A stretch of 11,685 nucleotides of DNA from an uncultured Veillonella sp. (lineage in GTDB: Bacteria; Bacillota; Negativicutes; Veillonellales; Veillonellaceae): NCBI RefSeq assembly GCF_915069625.1, contig NZ_CAJZFD010000050.1, positions 1-11,685 of the forward strand, written 5' to 3'. This document shows, in pieces, positions 1-6,699 of this stretch. The position numbers and the translations under genes are program-made. A model generated the notes under the pieces. The model was not told the DNA's origin and ran no database searches. It saw only the letters and a program-made list of their open reading frames with translations. Each line of letters opens with the position of its first letter. Position 1 is the stretch's first letter.

Positions 1-543
1 TCTAAAATGGACAAAGATGCGCAAAAATTACTCGTTAGCTTCTATACGATGCGCAACATCCTTCGCGATGGTGGTGCACAAGACTTGATGGCATTGCAAT
101 CCATCAACTTCTCCGCTGGTTCTGGTGGTGCTGTGAACAGTACGACACCAAGCATCTGGCCGAGCAAGGGCGTTATTACATCTCCATTTGGTAGCCGCGT
201 AGACCCTGTGACAGGTGCTATTGGTGCGTTCCATGAAGGTATCGACATCGCGGATGACTATGGTTCACAAATCGTGGCGACCGCAGCTGGTGTAGTTACG
301 TTCGCTGGTTATACTGACGGTGGTTATGGTAACCTCGTTGAAATCGATCACGGTAATGGCTTCGTAACACGTTATGGCCATAACAGTGCTGTGCTTGTGA
401 CGGTAGGTATGAGTGTAAAACAAGGCCAAACTATAGCCTTGATGGGTAGTACTGGTAAAAGTACGGGTGCTCACGTTCACTACGAGGTACGTTTAAATGG
501 CGCTCCTGTAGACCCTATGATCTTCTTACCAATTAGTAACTAA
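1..543 (+). CDS. M23 family (LytM-type) peptidoglycan endopeptidase, 3' part
   Basis: This is the C-terminal part of a zinc metallopeptidase that would cut peptide cross-links in peptidoglycan, in the periplasm or at the cell surface. The frame is open to the first base, so the gene almost certainly starts upstream; the first in-window ATG is at 7 and has no ribosome binding site in view. Numbering from that ATG, the LytM fold starts near residue 51 with the typical segment around ITSPFGSRVDP. The metal ligands H76 and D80 (HEGID), the HGN segment at 115-117, H125 (YGHNS) and the HxH pair H156/H158 (AHVHYE) are all present, so the domain looks catalytically competent. Residues 1-50 look like the end of a linker. 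The full-length protein may carry a coiled coil or transmembrane segment upstream, which cannot be seen here. The family call is firm; a specific substrate or gene name is not supported. Confidence 0.93.
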   Translation, partial: SKMDKDAQKLLVSFYTMRNILRDGGAQDLMALQSINFSAGSGGAVNSTTPSIWPSKGVITSPFGSRVDPVTGAIGAFHEGIDIADDYGSQIVATAAGVVTFAGYTDGGYGNLVEIDHGNGFVTRYGHNSAVLVTVGMSVKQGQTIALMGSTGKSTGAHVHYEVRLNGAPVDPMIFLPISN

Positions 544-617
544 TCGTTGCATTATTTAGAGCTCGATGATGATGTAATTTTCTAATTGTTGAGTAAATAA
601 TCTAATAGACTTCATAT

Positions 618-670
618 AAAAGAACTTGTTATATGTGCAAATGCACTATAGCAAGTTCTTTTTCTTTCTT
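618..670 (+). terminator. Intrinsic terminator after the M23 peptidase gene
   Basis: AAAAGAACTTG at 618-628 pairs with CAAGTTCTTTT at 652-662. An inner GTGC/GCAC pairing surrounds an AAAT loop, and the tract that follows is T-rich (659-673). It lies 75 bases after the peptidase stop codon and just ahead of the next gene, so it should separate the two transcription units. Confidence 0.8.
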
Positions 671-719
671 TTTGCATATATATATTGTAAAATAAAAGTA
701 TATGAACGGAGGTATATCT

Positions 720-1298
720 ATGAAGGCCTATGTACAAGTTTATACCGGCGAAGGCAAGGGCAAAACGACCGCTGCTATTGGTCTAGCCATCCGTGCCATC
801 GGCGCTGGCAAGAAAGTCCTCTTTTTGCAATTTATGAAATCTAAAGTATATAGTGAACATACTATTTTACCTACCTTAAAGAATTTAACCTTGGAAACCG
901 TGGGCAAGCCATTCTTTATCATAAAAGAAGGGATGAAGAGCAAGGATGAACTCGCTAAATGGGGCGATGAAGTCGTTGTCTTTGAATCTGGCAATCCGCC
1001 AAAGGACTATGTCGCGCTCATCGAAAAAGGCTACGAACGTGCACTAGCTGCTATCAGCAGTGGTGAGTACGATCTCGTCGTTCTTGATGAATACAACATG
1101 GCACTCTTCTTTGAACTCATTACATGGGATAAAACAAAGGCTTTGCTTGATGCTCGTCATCCAGAAACGGAACTCGTATTTACGGGCCGTGGGGCTCCTC
1201 AAGAATTAATCGATGAGGCAGACCTTGTAACGGAAATGAAAGAGGTCAAACATTACTACCTTCAAGGCGTAATGGCTCGAAAAGGTATTGAAAACTAA
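720..1298 (+). CDS. cobO: Cob(I)yrinic acid a,c-diamide adenosyltransferase (CobA/CobO/BtuR family)
   Basis: This cytoplasmic enzyme transfers the adenosyl group of ATP to the cobalt of reduced corrinoids, making adenosyl-cobalamin precursors during de novo synthesis or salvage. The 192-residue product has the family's P-loop at residues 10-17 (GEGKGKTT), a Walker B-like VLDEYN at 121-126, TGRGAP at 155-160, and the diagnostic ADLVTEM...KHYY segment at 167-180, ending in ARKGIEN. The length is normal for the family. The start is set at the ATG at 720, because GGAGGT lies at 708-713 with a 6-base spacer; an in-frame ATG at 702 lies upstream of that site and is rejected. Residues 63-104 form a longer middle stretch than in the enterobacterial enzyme. 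It heads a same-strand series with the next two genes, 29 bases before the next start. No cobalamin riboswitch is recognisable in its short leader. Confidence 0.93.
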   Translation: MKAYVQVYTGEGKGKTTAAIGLAIRAIGAGKKVLFLQFMKSKVYSEHTILPTLKNLTLETVGKPFFIIKEGMKSKDELAKWGDEVVVFESGNPPKDYVALIEKGYERALAAISSGEYDLVVLDEYNMALFFELITWDKTKALLDARHPETELVFTGRGAPQELIDEADLVTEMKEVKHYYLQGVMARKGIEN

Positions 1299-1327
1299 TC
1301 ATAGGTACACCTAAGGAGGTGATGTGG

Positions 1328-2467
1328 TTGAGTACAGTGGCTATTGTGGCCCTCGTTATTGTGGCCATCATTGCAGCACTCATCTTGATTATCCTACTGA
1401 CACCAATCACATATAGCATCGAAATCAATGGACGCTCGCCATATCGTGGCGAGGTGCGCGTCAAATGGCTGTGGCGTGTATTTTCACTGCATTTAGCGTA
1501 TTTGCAGGACAAACCATTTTTTAAGGAATTATACATTTTGGGCATGCTCAAGATTGGTCCTGTGAAAGATTATGAAGAATGGCTTGAAAATCGCGTAGAA
1601 GAAGAATACCAAAAGGTGATGGACGACGATGGCGATATGTCGCAAGCGGAAGCCTTCGCCAAGGCGATGCAAGGGGGCGGACAAGGTCCTTCTGCAAGTT
1701 CTAGTGGTACTAGCTTTGATGATTTGAAGAGCGCTCAGCGTTCTGACGCTACCTTTAGTGATGAAGAGGCGCCAGGAGCGGGGACTTCTCAAAAGCCGAA
1801 TGAGCGCATAGAACGTCCTGAACAAGCTTCTAAGGACATGGATGCACAAGCTCGTGCTGATCGGTATGACTCCATTCAGCAAGATCCAACATCTCATATT
1901 CAAAGCGATGATGAAACAGTAAGTCGCGTTACTTTCAACAGTGACGGTTCCATTAAGGAAAAGGTATTTACGAAGGTGAATGACCTCAAAACGACGGTGA
2001 AACAACGTTTTGAAAAGCCAGATCCAAACGATCCAGTGGCATCATTTAAATCTAAAATTCCTACATTCTGGTTCATGAAACATGTAACAAATACAGAATT
2101 GTGGCACCAGCTGTTCCTTGTTTCGAAACGATGCTATGACCACTCTAAACCACGCGATGTGGCTATAGAAGGTCGATTTGGTATCGGTGACCCATATCGT
2201 ATGGGGATTATCGCATCTATGCTATACAGCATTTGGCCAGAACAAGCTGAGAACATCGAGCTCGATTATGTAAACTGGGCTGGTGAAGGTAGCGGTCACA
2301 TCAAAGGTCGCATCATTTTAGCTGTTATGGCTTGGCATGGCACAAGATTTTTGCTATCTAAACCAATGCGTTCCCTATTGGGTGAAGGTGCTCGCGTCTT
2401 CTGGGTTAAACGGAAGGAAGCTAAGCAGTTAGAAAAGCTGAAAGCCGAACAAGGTCAAACAGCGTAA
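1328..2467 (+). CDS. DUF2953 (YtfI-like) membrane-anchored protein
   Basis: The product is about 379 residues. It has one strong N-terminal transmembrane helix (about residues 3-25, IVALVIVAIIAALILIILL), a short basic/aromatic segment (to about residue 75), a long polar, probably disordered linker (about 85-215, rich in S, D, E, Q and A), and a conserved C-terminal region (about 265-350) with GRFGIGDPYRMGII and WAGEGSGHIKGRI, which fits DUF2953. The TTG at 1328 is chosen as start because AAGGAGG (1313-1319) then has an 8-base spacer; GTG 1319 and ATG 1322 overlap or abut that site. In Bacillus subtilis the DUF2953 gene ytfI sits directly before ytfJ (gerW), and the same order is seen here. 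The molecular function is unknown; a role with the GerW-like neighbour at the envelope is inference. The linker is longer than I would expect for the family. Confidence 0.75.
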   Translation: MSTVAIVALVIVAIIAALILIILLTPITYSIEINGRSPYRGEVRVKWLWRVFSLHLAYLQDKPFFKELYILGMLKIGPVKDYEEWLENRVEEEYQKVMDDDGDMSQAEAFAKAMQGGGQGPSASSSGTSFDDLKSAQRSDATFSDEEAPGAGTSQKPNERIERPEQASKDMDAQARADRYDSIQQDPTSHIQSDDETVSRVTFNSDGSIKEKVFTKVNDLKTTVKQRFEKPDPNDPVASFKSKIPTFWFMKHVTNTELWHQLFLVSKRCYDHSKPRDVAIEGRFGIGDPYRMGIIASMLYSIWPEQAENIELDYVNWAGEGSGHIKGRIILAVMAWHGTRFLLSKPMRSLLGEGARVFWVKRKEAKQLEKLKAEQGQTA

Positions 2468-2539
2468 GGATATATTAAGTCAACTAAGTACATGAGCTAA
2501 CATAGCAATGATACTTTCACAAAAAGCGGAGGTACTGTG

Positions 2540-2917
2540 ATGGAGAACAGTAATGTAAAAGAGAATTTGGAAGTCCTATTCGAGAAATTCAAAAATATGA
2601 TTAAGGTGGAAACTGTAGTAGGCGAAGCGGTGCAAATCGGCGATACTACACTTGTTCCATTCGTAGACGTAACATTTGGTTTCGGTACTGGTACAAACCA
2701 TAACACTGCTAACAAAAATCACGAATGTGGTGGCGGTGGCGGCGGTGCCAAAATGGAACCAAGCGCTATCCTCGTTATTAAAGGCGAACGCATCGAGTTG
2801 TTCAACATTAAAGGTAACCCTTACAGCAGCAGCTTCGATCGTCTAATCGGTTTGGTGCCTGACCTCGTGTCCAAATTGAAATCCGATAAATACATTTATT
2901 TGAACGATGAACAATAA
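2540..2917 (+). CDS. GerW/YtfJ family protein
   Basis: This is a small (125-residue) protein of the GerW family, known in Bacillus subtilis as a spore protein needed for proper germination lytic enzyme function. The family pattern is clear: an N-terminal helix, VVGEAVQIGDTTLVPFVDVTFGFGTG (residues 26-51), a glycine run at 64-69 followed by AKMEPSAILVI, and a C-terminal amphipathic segment (DRLIGLVPDLVSKLK). GGAGGT at 2528-2533 with a 6-base spacer selects the ATG at 2540 over the GTG at 2537. It follows the DUF2953 gene by 72 bases, as ytfI-ytfJ do in Bacillus. If the host is a non-sporulating Negativicute, the protein must have another, probably envelope-related, role; that is inference. Confidence 0.87.
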   Translation: MENSNVKENLEVLFEKFKNMIKVETVVGEAVQIGDTTLVPFVDVTFGFGTGTNHNTANKNHECGGGGGGAKMEPSAILVIKGERIELFNIKGNPYSSSFDRLIGLVPDLVSKLKSDKYIYLNDEQ

Positions 2918-2953
2918 TTCGGTGACGAATTATAAATACTAGGTGAAAGCCGT

Positions 2954-3031
2954 AATACCCACATGTGTGCTCTGAATATGTCCGTAACGACTGCGATTAT
3001 AGCTTCAGAGCGTGCCTGTGGGTATTATTTT
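2954..3031 (+). terminator. Long hairpin with short U tract after gerW-like gene
   Basis: AATACCCACA (2954-2963) pairs with TGTGGGTATT (3017-3026), and GCTCTGAA (2969-2976) pairs with TTCAGAGC (3004-3011). The five bases between the two helices on each side can form mainly G-U pairs, so the helix may run about 23 base pairs with a 27-base loop. ATTTT follows. It probably terminates the cobO-DUF2953-gerW run. The size and the large loop are more than a simple terminator needs. Confidence 0.7.
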
Positions 3032-3090
3032 AACTTCTATAGACTTTCATAAGCAGTTCATAGGGCTTTATTATGCTATGTAACATAGTC

Positions 3091-3119
3091 TTGTGAAAGT
3101 TAGCGAGATTTGTTATAGT
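3091..3119 (+). promoter_or_regulatory. Sigma-70-type promoter for the Skp/OmpH gene
   Basis: TTGTGA at 3091-3096 and TATAGT at 3114-3119 are separated by 17 bases, close to the vegetative consensus. Transcription would start near 3126, giving a leader of about 50 bases to the ATG at 3177. A 13-base palindrome, CTATG-TAA-CATAG (3076-3088), lies immediately upstream of the -35 box. Confidence 0.65.
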
Positions 3120-3176
3120 AAAAATAGTACACTATTGGATTGTATAGTGACACTTTTATTTCGAGGAGGATTTCAG

Positions 3177-3635
3177 ATGAAATTATCTAAAAAATTAACT
3201 ACCCTAGCTATCGTTGGTGCTATGTCTGCTACTGCTGCAGTAGCAAGTGCTGCTAACATTGGCTTAGTAAATATGAGCCAAGTAGTAAATAGCTACCCTG
3301 GCTATGGTGCATTAGATATGAAAATGCAACAAGTAGACGCTCAATACCGTCCACAAATTGAGAAAAAAGTACAAGAAATTGAAAAAATTCAAGATCAAAC
3401 TCAAGCAGAAGCTGAATTCAACAAATCCGTAGCTCCATTGCTTCAAAAAGAAAACGAAGAAATTAACAAAATTGCTCAACCTATGATGCAAGCAATTCAC
3501 AATGCTGTTGAATCCATTCGCGTTGAGAAAAAAATGGATGTAGTATTGGATGATCCATACACAATCCGTGCGGCTGACGCTAACAGCAAAATCGAAAACA
3601 TTACTAACGAAGTAATTAGCCGTCTTAAAAAATAA
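3177..3635 (+). CDS. OmpH/Skp family periplasmic chaperone-like protein
   Basis: This is a secreted 152-residue protein of the OmpH/Skp family, whose members hold unfolded outer-membrane proteins in the periplasm. Residues 1-25 are a classic signal peptide (KLSKK basic start, hydrophobic core, ASA cleavage motif at 23-25). The mature part begins ANIGLVNMSQVVNSYPGY, matching the family's opening strand and helix. It continues as a long charged coiled-coil helix pair (about 46-120) and returns to strand with MDVVLDD and a final helix. GAGGAGG at 3163-3169 precedes the ATG at 3177; longer in-frame starts (from 3093) would place the signal peptide internally and overlap the promoter. It stands alone, between its own promoter and terminator. 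Presence of this family supports a diderm host. Assignment as a true Skp homologue is likely; the exact clients are unknown. Confidence 0.88.
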   Translation: MKLSKKLTTLAIVGAMSATAAVASAANIGLVNMSQVVNSYPGYGALDMKMQQVDAQYRPQIEKKVQEIEKIQDQTQAEAEFNKSVAPLLQKENEEINKIAQPMMQAIHNAVESIRVEKKMDVVLDDPYTIRAADANSKIENITNEVISRLKK

Positions 3636-3647
3636 TATATAACAATG

Positions 3648-3680
3648 GCCCCTTGTCTGGTTTCAGATGAGGGGCTTTTT
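3648..3680 (+). terminator. Intrinsic terminator after the Skp/OmpH gene
   Basis: GCCCCT (3648-3653) pairs with AGGGGC (3670-3675). The helix continues with two G-U pairs and then TCTG/CAGA around the loop GTTT (3660-3663), and TTTTT follows at 3676-3680. It is 13 bases after the stop codon. Confidence 0.92.
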
Positions 3681-3712
3681 GGTTGTATAGGGGAGCTTTC
3701 TTTTGAGGTCTT

Positions 3713-3744
3713 TGATAGGACTTCTTTATGATAGGACTTTTTTA
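3713..3744. repeat. Tandem duplication of a 16-base unit
   Basis: Bases 3713-3728 and 3729-3744 are adjacent copies of one 16-base unit, beginning TGATAGGACTT, and differ at a single position (C/T at base 12 of the unit). They lie in the leader or promoter region between the Skp terminator and the nitroreductase gene. A -10-like TATACT is at 3762-3767, with no good -35 box. Confidence 0.75.
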
Positions 3745-3832
3745 TCTATATAGCGAATTTATATACTATAAGAGTTATATCGGAATTTTCTTTAAAATAG
3801 ATTAGATTATTTCAACTAAGGAGTGAGATCTA

Positions 3833-4354
3833 ATGAAAGATTTTAAAGCGTTAGCCACAGAACGGTATTCGGTTCGAAAATTTGATACGAAACCTGTAGA
3901 GCAGGAGAAGGTAGATATAATCTTAGAGGCAGCAAGATTGGCTCCTACGGCTCATAATTATCAGCCTCAACGACTACTTGTATTAAATACAACAGATAGT
4001 CTTAATAAGTTAAAAGACTGCACAAATGGTCATTTTAATGCTCCTTTGGCTATTATTGTTTGTTACGATAATCAAGTGAGTTGGAAACGAGAGTACGATG
4101 ATGCGGATTTAGGCACTGTAGACGCTAGTATTGTAGGCTCTCATATTATGTTCCAAGTCGCAGATATGGGCCTCGGTACAACATGGATTGCTCATTTTGA
4201 TCCAGCTAAAGTGCGTACGGCTTATAACTTGCCAGATAACATCATTCCTGTAGCTATCTTCCCTATCGGATACCCTCATCCAGACTGCGTACCAGCACCG
4301 GGCCATACAAAACGGTGTGATGTAAGTGAGCTAACAATATATAATTCCTTTTAA
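3833..4354 (+). CDS. Nitroreductase family FMN-dependent oxidoreductase
   Basis: This 173-residue cytoplasmic flavoprotein is of the nitroreductase fold, expected to reduce nitro compounds, quinones or other acceptors with NAD(P)H through FMN. Family marks are the FMN-phosphate-binding RYSVRKF (11-17), APTAHNYQP (37-45), the central segment ADLGTVDASIVGSHIMFQVADMGLGTTWI (91-119) with the usual G-L-G-T, and a C-terminal FPIGYPHPD (143-151). AAGGAG at 3818-3823 with a 9-base spacer supports the ATG at 3833. It is a compact form of the family and probably dimeric, as the family is. It is monocistronic and convergent with the cupin gene. The physiological substrate cannot be told from sequence. 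Confidence 0.92.
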   Translation: MKDFKALATERYSVRKFDTKPVEQEKVDIILEAARLAPTAHNYQPQRLLVLNTTDSLNKLKDCTNGHFNAPLAIIVCYDNQVSWKREYDDADLGTVDASIVGSHIMFQVADMGLGTTWIAHFDPAKVRTAYNLPDNIIPVAIFPIGYPHPDCVPAPGHTKRCDVSELTIYNSF

Positions 4355-4378
4355 TCTCAAAAAATGTAAGCTCCATAA

Positions 4379-4414
4379 AAAAGGCGGTTAATCTCAAATG
4401 ATTAACCGCCTTTT
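4379..4414. terminator. Bidirectional intrinsic terminator between convergent genes
   Basis: A perfect 13-base-pair stem (AAGGCGGTTAATC at 4381-4393 with GATTAACCGCCTT at 4400-4412) surrounds a 6-base loop. It has A-rich sequence on the left and T-rich sequence on the right, so it should stop transcription from both the nitroreductase gene (+) and the cupin gene (-). Confidence 0.93.
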
Positions 4415-4442
4415 CTTATAGGGTTTATGTTTAAACTAGTTT

Positions 4443-4730
4443 TTATTCTGGTTTGTGAATAAGGTTTACAACGAATTCGCTGTCTTCTACAAGTGTAGCT
4501 TGGATGTAGTTGTCGCCGTTGAATTCTAATACTTGGCCTGGAACAAGTACGTGTTCTTCAGTTTCGTTAAGGAATACTTGTACTTTACCTTTAACTACTG
4601 TAAAGATGACATTAGCTTCTGGATGGTTGTGTTTTTCAACCTTTTCACCAGCTTTGCCGCCTTTTTTAACGATTACATAGTTAGGACCTTGGAATAATAA
4701 ACCTAATTCTTGATTAACTGTGCCTGCCAT
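4443..4730 (-). CDS. Small single-domain cupin protein
   Basis: This is a 95-residue single-cupin protein. The first cupin motif is visible as H34-x-H36 followed by EANVIFTVVKGKVQVFL (G48). In the second motif (LVPGQVLEFNGDNYIQ, about 61-76) the usual histidine after PxG is absent, so the metal site would be incomplete or use other ligands. Comparable small cupins act as sensors, isomerases or dioxygenases; no specific activity is supported. AGGAGGT ends seven bases before the ATG at 4730 on the minus strand. The upstream gap 4731-4928 has palindromes that may be operators (TGATA-N5-TATCA at 4836-4850; TTACGT-N4-ACGTAA at 4767-4782). It is transcribed alone, since a terminator separates it from the sulfite-reductase-like unit. 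Confidence 0.85.
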   Translation of the reverse strand: MAGTVNQELGLLFQGPNYVIVKKGGKAGEKVEKHNHPEANVIFTVVKGKVQVFLNETEEHVLVPGQVLEFNGDNYIQATLVEDSEFVVNLIHKPE

Positions 4731-4766
4731 AATAGACCTCCTAATTCTAGCTTTTATTTTGAAAGC

Positions 4767-4850
4767 TTACGTTTATACGTAATACGATATGTTAATACAT
4801 AATAGGATGTATTTATCTTATAGTTACATTATAAATGATATTACTTATCA
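4767..4850 (-). promoter_or_regulatory. Putative promoter and palindromic operators of the cupin gene
   Basis: On the minus strand a TATAAT (plus 4828-4833) lies just downstream of the 15-base palindrome TGATA-N5-TATCA (4836-4850). A second palindrome, TTACGT-TTAT-ACGTAA, lies at 4767-4782 in the presumed leader. No good -35 box accompanies the -10. The layout suggests repressor or activator binding but the regulator is unknown. Confidence 0.4.
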
Positions 4851-4928
4851 ATGCTGTGCCTATAGCTACAGTTTTAGAAAATAGGGAAGAAATATATAGA
4901 AAACTCAAATAGCCAAATATTAGATATG

Positions 4929-4959
4929 AAAAAACGAGCGCTTTAAACGCTCGTTTTTT
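4929..4959. terminator. Terminator at the end of the sulfite-reductase-like operon
   Basis: AAAAAACGAGCG (4929-4940) pairs perfectly with CGCTCGTTTTTT (4948-4959) around a 7-base loop. Read on the minus strand, it lies about 30 bases after the stop of the 221-residue gene and ends in a run of T; it would also work on the plus strand. Confidence 0.92.
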
Positions 4960-4988
4960 GGTACATATATCTGAGAGTAGATACTCTA

Positions 4989-5654
4989 TTATTTTCTACG
5001 AATGGAGTATAAACGTGTGCCGTTTTCTTCAGTCGTTACAAGTTCAAAGTTAGGATCAACCGCTTTTACAAAAGCTTCGAACCAAGTTTGGTAGGCAAGG
5101 GCCATAAACTTAGGGTCAACGCCCGCTGTACGCCAGTAGCCTGCTTGTAATCTGTGATCCCCAACCCATGTGAATTCATCTGGGCTTTCAGAAACAACTT
5201 GGTCACCACCGTCACAAGGCATGCCGTTTACATAGAAGTTTTGAAGTGCATTGTAAATAGCAGGTGCAGTGTGTTCCTCAAGATTGTCTTGCGCCACAAC
5301 GCCACAAGCTTGACCTTGTACTGCGAATGCATCAAGAATTGCTGTTACTACATGTACGGCTTCGTCGCCGGAGTTAGTGTCGAGCAAATCTTTGATGAAA
5401 GCTGCTTCGCGAACGGAAGCGATGTTGATTTGGTTGGACAACCAGCCATGGATATTGCCATGGTCGATGATGTTTTCTAGTGGAATACTAGGGTTGATTG
5501 GCTCGCCGTATGTATCTACGGAAATAGAGTGTAATTCCTCTGCCAAATCATCAACAACCTTAGTTGTTTTTTCTAAAATCAAGTTTTCACGCTCAACGAG
5601 CAATTGAATTTTACGATATAACCAGTAATGGATGTGACCTAAGAATGCGGACAT
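4989..5654 (-). CDS. Unrecognised 221-residue protein, partner of sulfite-reductase-like protein
   Basis: I do not recognise this family. The protein is soluble (no signal peptide or membrane helix) and mildly acidic, and looks mostly helical. Residues 6-23 (GHIHYWL...ERE) and 66-83 (GNIHGWL...VRE) share G-x-IH-x-WL-x3-I-x5-RE at an exact 60-residue offset, suggesting an internal duplication in the N-terminal half. Cysteines are at 117 (GQACG) and 147 (MPCDGGD). The C-terminal third has FTWVGDHRLQAGYWRT and a final basic YSIRRK. Its ATG follows the stop of the upstream gene by a single base, and its AAGGAG site lies in the end of that gene, so the two are translationally coupled. A role as partner or assembly factor of the siroheme protein is inferred from this arrangement only. 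Confidence 0.85.
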   Translation of the reverse strand: MSAFLGHIHYWLYRKIQLLVERENLILEKTTKVVDDLAEELHSISVDTYGEPINPSIPLENIIDHGNIHGWLSNQINIASVREAAFIKDLLDTNSGDEAVHVVTAILDAFAVQGQACGVVAQDNLEEHTAPAIYNALQNFYVNGMPCDGGDQVVSESPDEFTWVGDHRLQAGYWRTAGVDPKFMALAYQTWFEAFVKAVDPNFELVTTEENGTRLYSIRRK

Positions 5655-5655
5655 A

Positions 5656-6612
5656 TTAAGCTCCTTTTCGTGCAGTTTCTAATTTTTGAACTAAATCGTA
5701 TACATTAACACCGTGAATTTCTGCAGCTTGCCACAATGGTTCAGCTGTAGAAGATGGGCAACCTAGGCAACCCATGCCGATGCTTTGTAATACAGGCACA
5801 ACATTTGGATATGTATCCACGATGTCGCGAATGATTGTGTCTGGTGTGATAGGAGCACCTGCTTCGAGGCGTGGTGCTTCTGGTTCAGGATCGTTACCAT
5901 GACCAGGCAAGAACACAGCTGGTTCATCGGATTTGCTTTCAGCTGGAGCACCTTCAAGGTCGCCCAATACAGCCTCTTTAAAAGCCTCTAAACCTATGCG
6001 GTCAATGAATTCGCCCATACGTTCAATTTGTGCGTTTTCTTTATAGTATGCAATGATACGATCTACCAATGCAAGAGCTTCTTTTTCAGTTGTTACTTCT
6101 GCGATGAGGTCGCCGATGCGTGGATGCGCGCCGCCGCTACCGCCAGCGTATACGTTCCAACCCTCTACAGTACCGATGATACCCACATCTTTCATGCGGC
6201 TTTCAGTACAAGAATTAAGACAACCGGATACGCCGATTTTCATTTTGCTTGGCATTTCTTGAGACAAATATTTGCGTTCAATTTGCATGCCAAGATGTAC
6301 GCTGTCTTGTTTAGCGCGTTTACAGAATGTAGTACCTGGGCAGATTTTTACGCTGCGCACGCGGTTAGAAACAGTGTACGCTGGCTCCATGCCGAGCATT
6401 TCCCAAGCTTTATCTACGTCTTCTGCTTTCAAATTCGTAATCATAATGCGTTGGCTGCCAGTCAATTTAAGAACCGCGCCGAACTCATTCGCTACGTCGA
6501 TATATTTTTGTAATTGTTCTGGTTGAATGAAACCTGCTGGAACGCGAGGTGTAATTGCATAACGGCGTTGGCCGTTTTTAATGCGTTGTAAATTTGCTGC
6601 GATTTGTGCCAT
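5656..6612 (-). CDS. Small siroheme/[4Fe-4S] sulfite or nitrite reductase-like protein fused to DUF1858
   Basis: The 318-residue product has two parts. Residues 1-215 form one nitrite/sulfite reductase half-repeat: a ferredoxin-like N-terminus with KLTGSQRIMI (49-58), then the siroheme/[4Fe-4S] ligands in CPGTTFC (C91, C97) and GCLNSC (C131, C135), and KDVGIIG (141-147). This resembles the small single-module sulfite reductases of some anaerobes, while usual enzymes carry two such modules. After an acidic, proline-rich linker (about 222-252), residues 255-315 form a DUF1858 domain with GMGCLGCP (C282, C285). The cysteine pattern supports an intact cofactor site; whether the substrate is sulfite, nitrite or something else is not decidable. 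AAAGGA precedes the ATG at 6612. It is the first gene of a two-gene minus-strand unit and is preceded by a leader of about 200 bases with strong potential structure. Confidence 0.88.
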   Translation of the reverse strand: MAQIAANLQRIKNGQRRYAITPRVPAGFIQPEQLQKYIDVANEFGAVLKLTGSQRIMITNLKAEDVDKAWEMLGMEPAYTVSNRVRSVKICPGTTFCKRAKQDSVHLGMQIERKYLSQEMPSKMKIGVSGCLNSCTESRMKDVGIIGTVEGWNVYAGGSGGAHPRIGDLIAEVTTEKEALALVDRIIAYYKENAQIERMGEFIDRIGLEAFKEAVLGDLEGAPAESKSDEPAVFLPGHGNDPEPEAPRLEAGAPITPDTIIRDIVDTYPNVVPVLQSIGMGCLGCPSSTAEPLWQAAEIHGVNVYDLVQKLETARKGA

Positions 6613-6699
6613 TGTTAATCCTTTCTCGAGCCCTCTCTGCGGAGAATAGTGGCCTAAACTACTTAGTTAATCTATGTAATTCTTTATATGTAATCTATA

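Noticed and set aside
702..719. Upstream ATG for the adenosyltransferase
   Set aside because: It precedes the GGAGGT site and would add a six-residue extension ahead of the conserved MKAYVQVYTGEGKGKTT start.
1529..2005. 158-codon open frame on the minus strand
   Set aside because: It is antisense to the DUF2953 gene and falls over the low-complexity linker, where long shadow frames are expected; no start signal is seen.
3093..3176. Longer start for the Skp/OmpH gene
   Set aside because: It would place 28 residues before a perfect signal peptide and would begin inside the promoter.
6028..6513. 161-codon open frame on the plus strand
   Set aside because: It lies wholly antisense to the sulfite-reductase-like gene, has no ribosome binding site, and its translation is phenylalanine- and cysteine-rich with no family resemblance.
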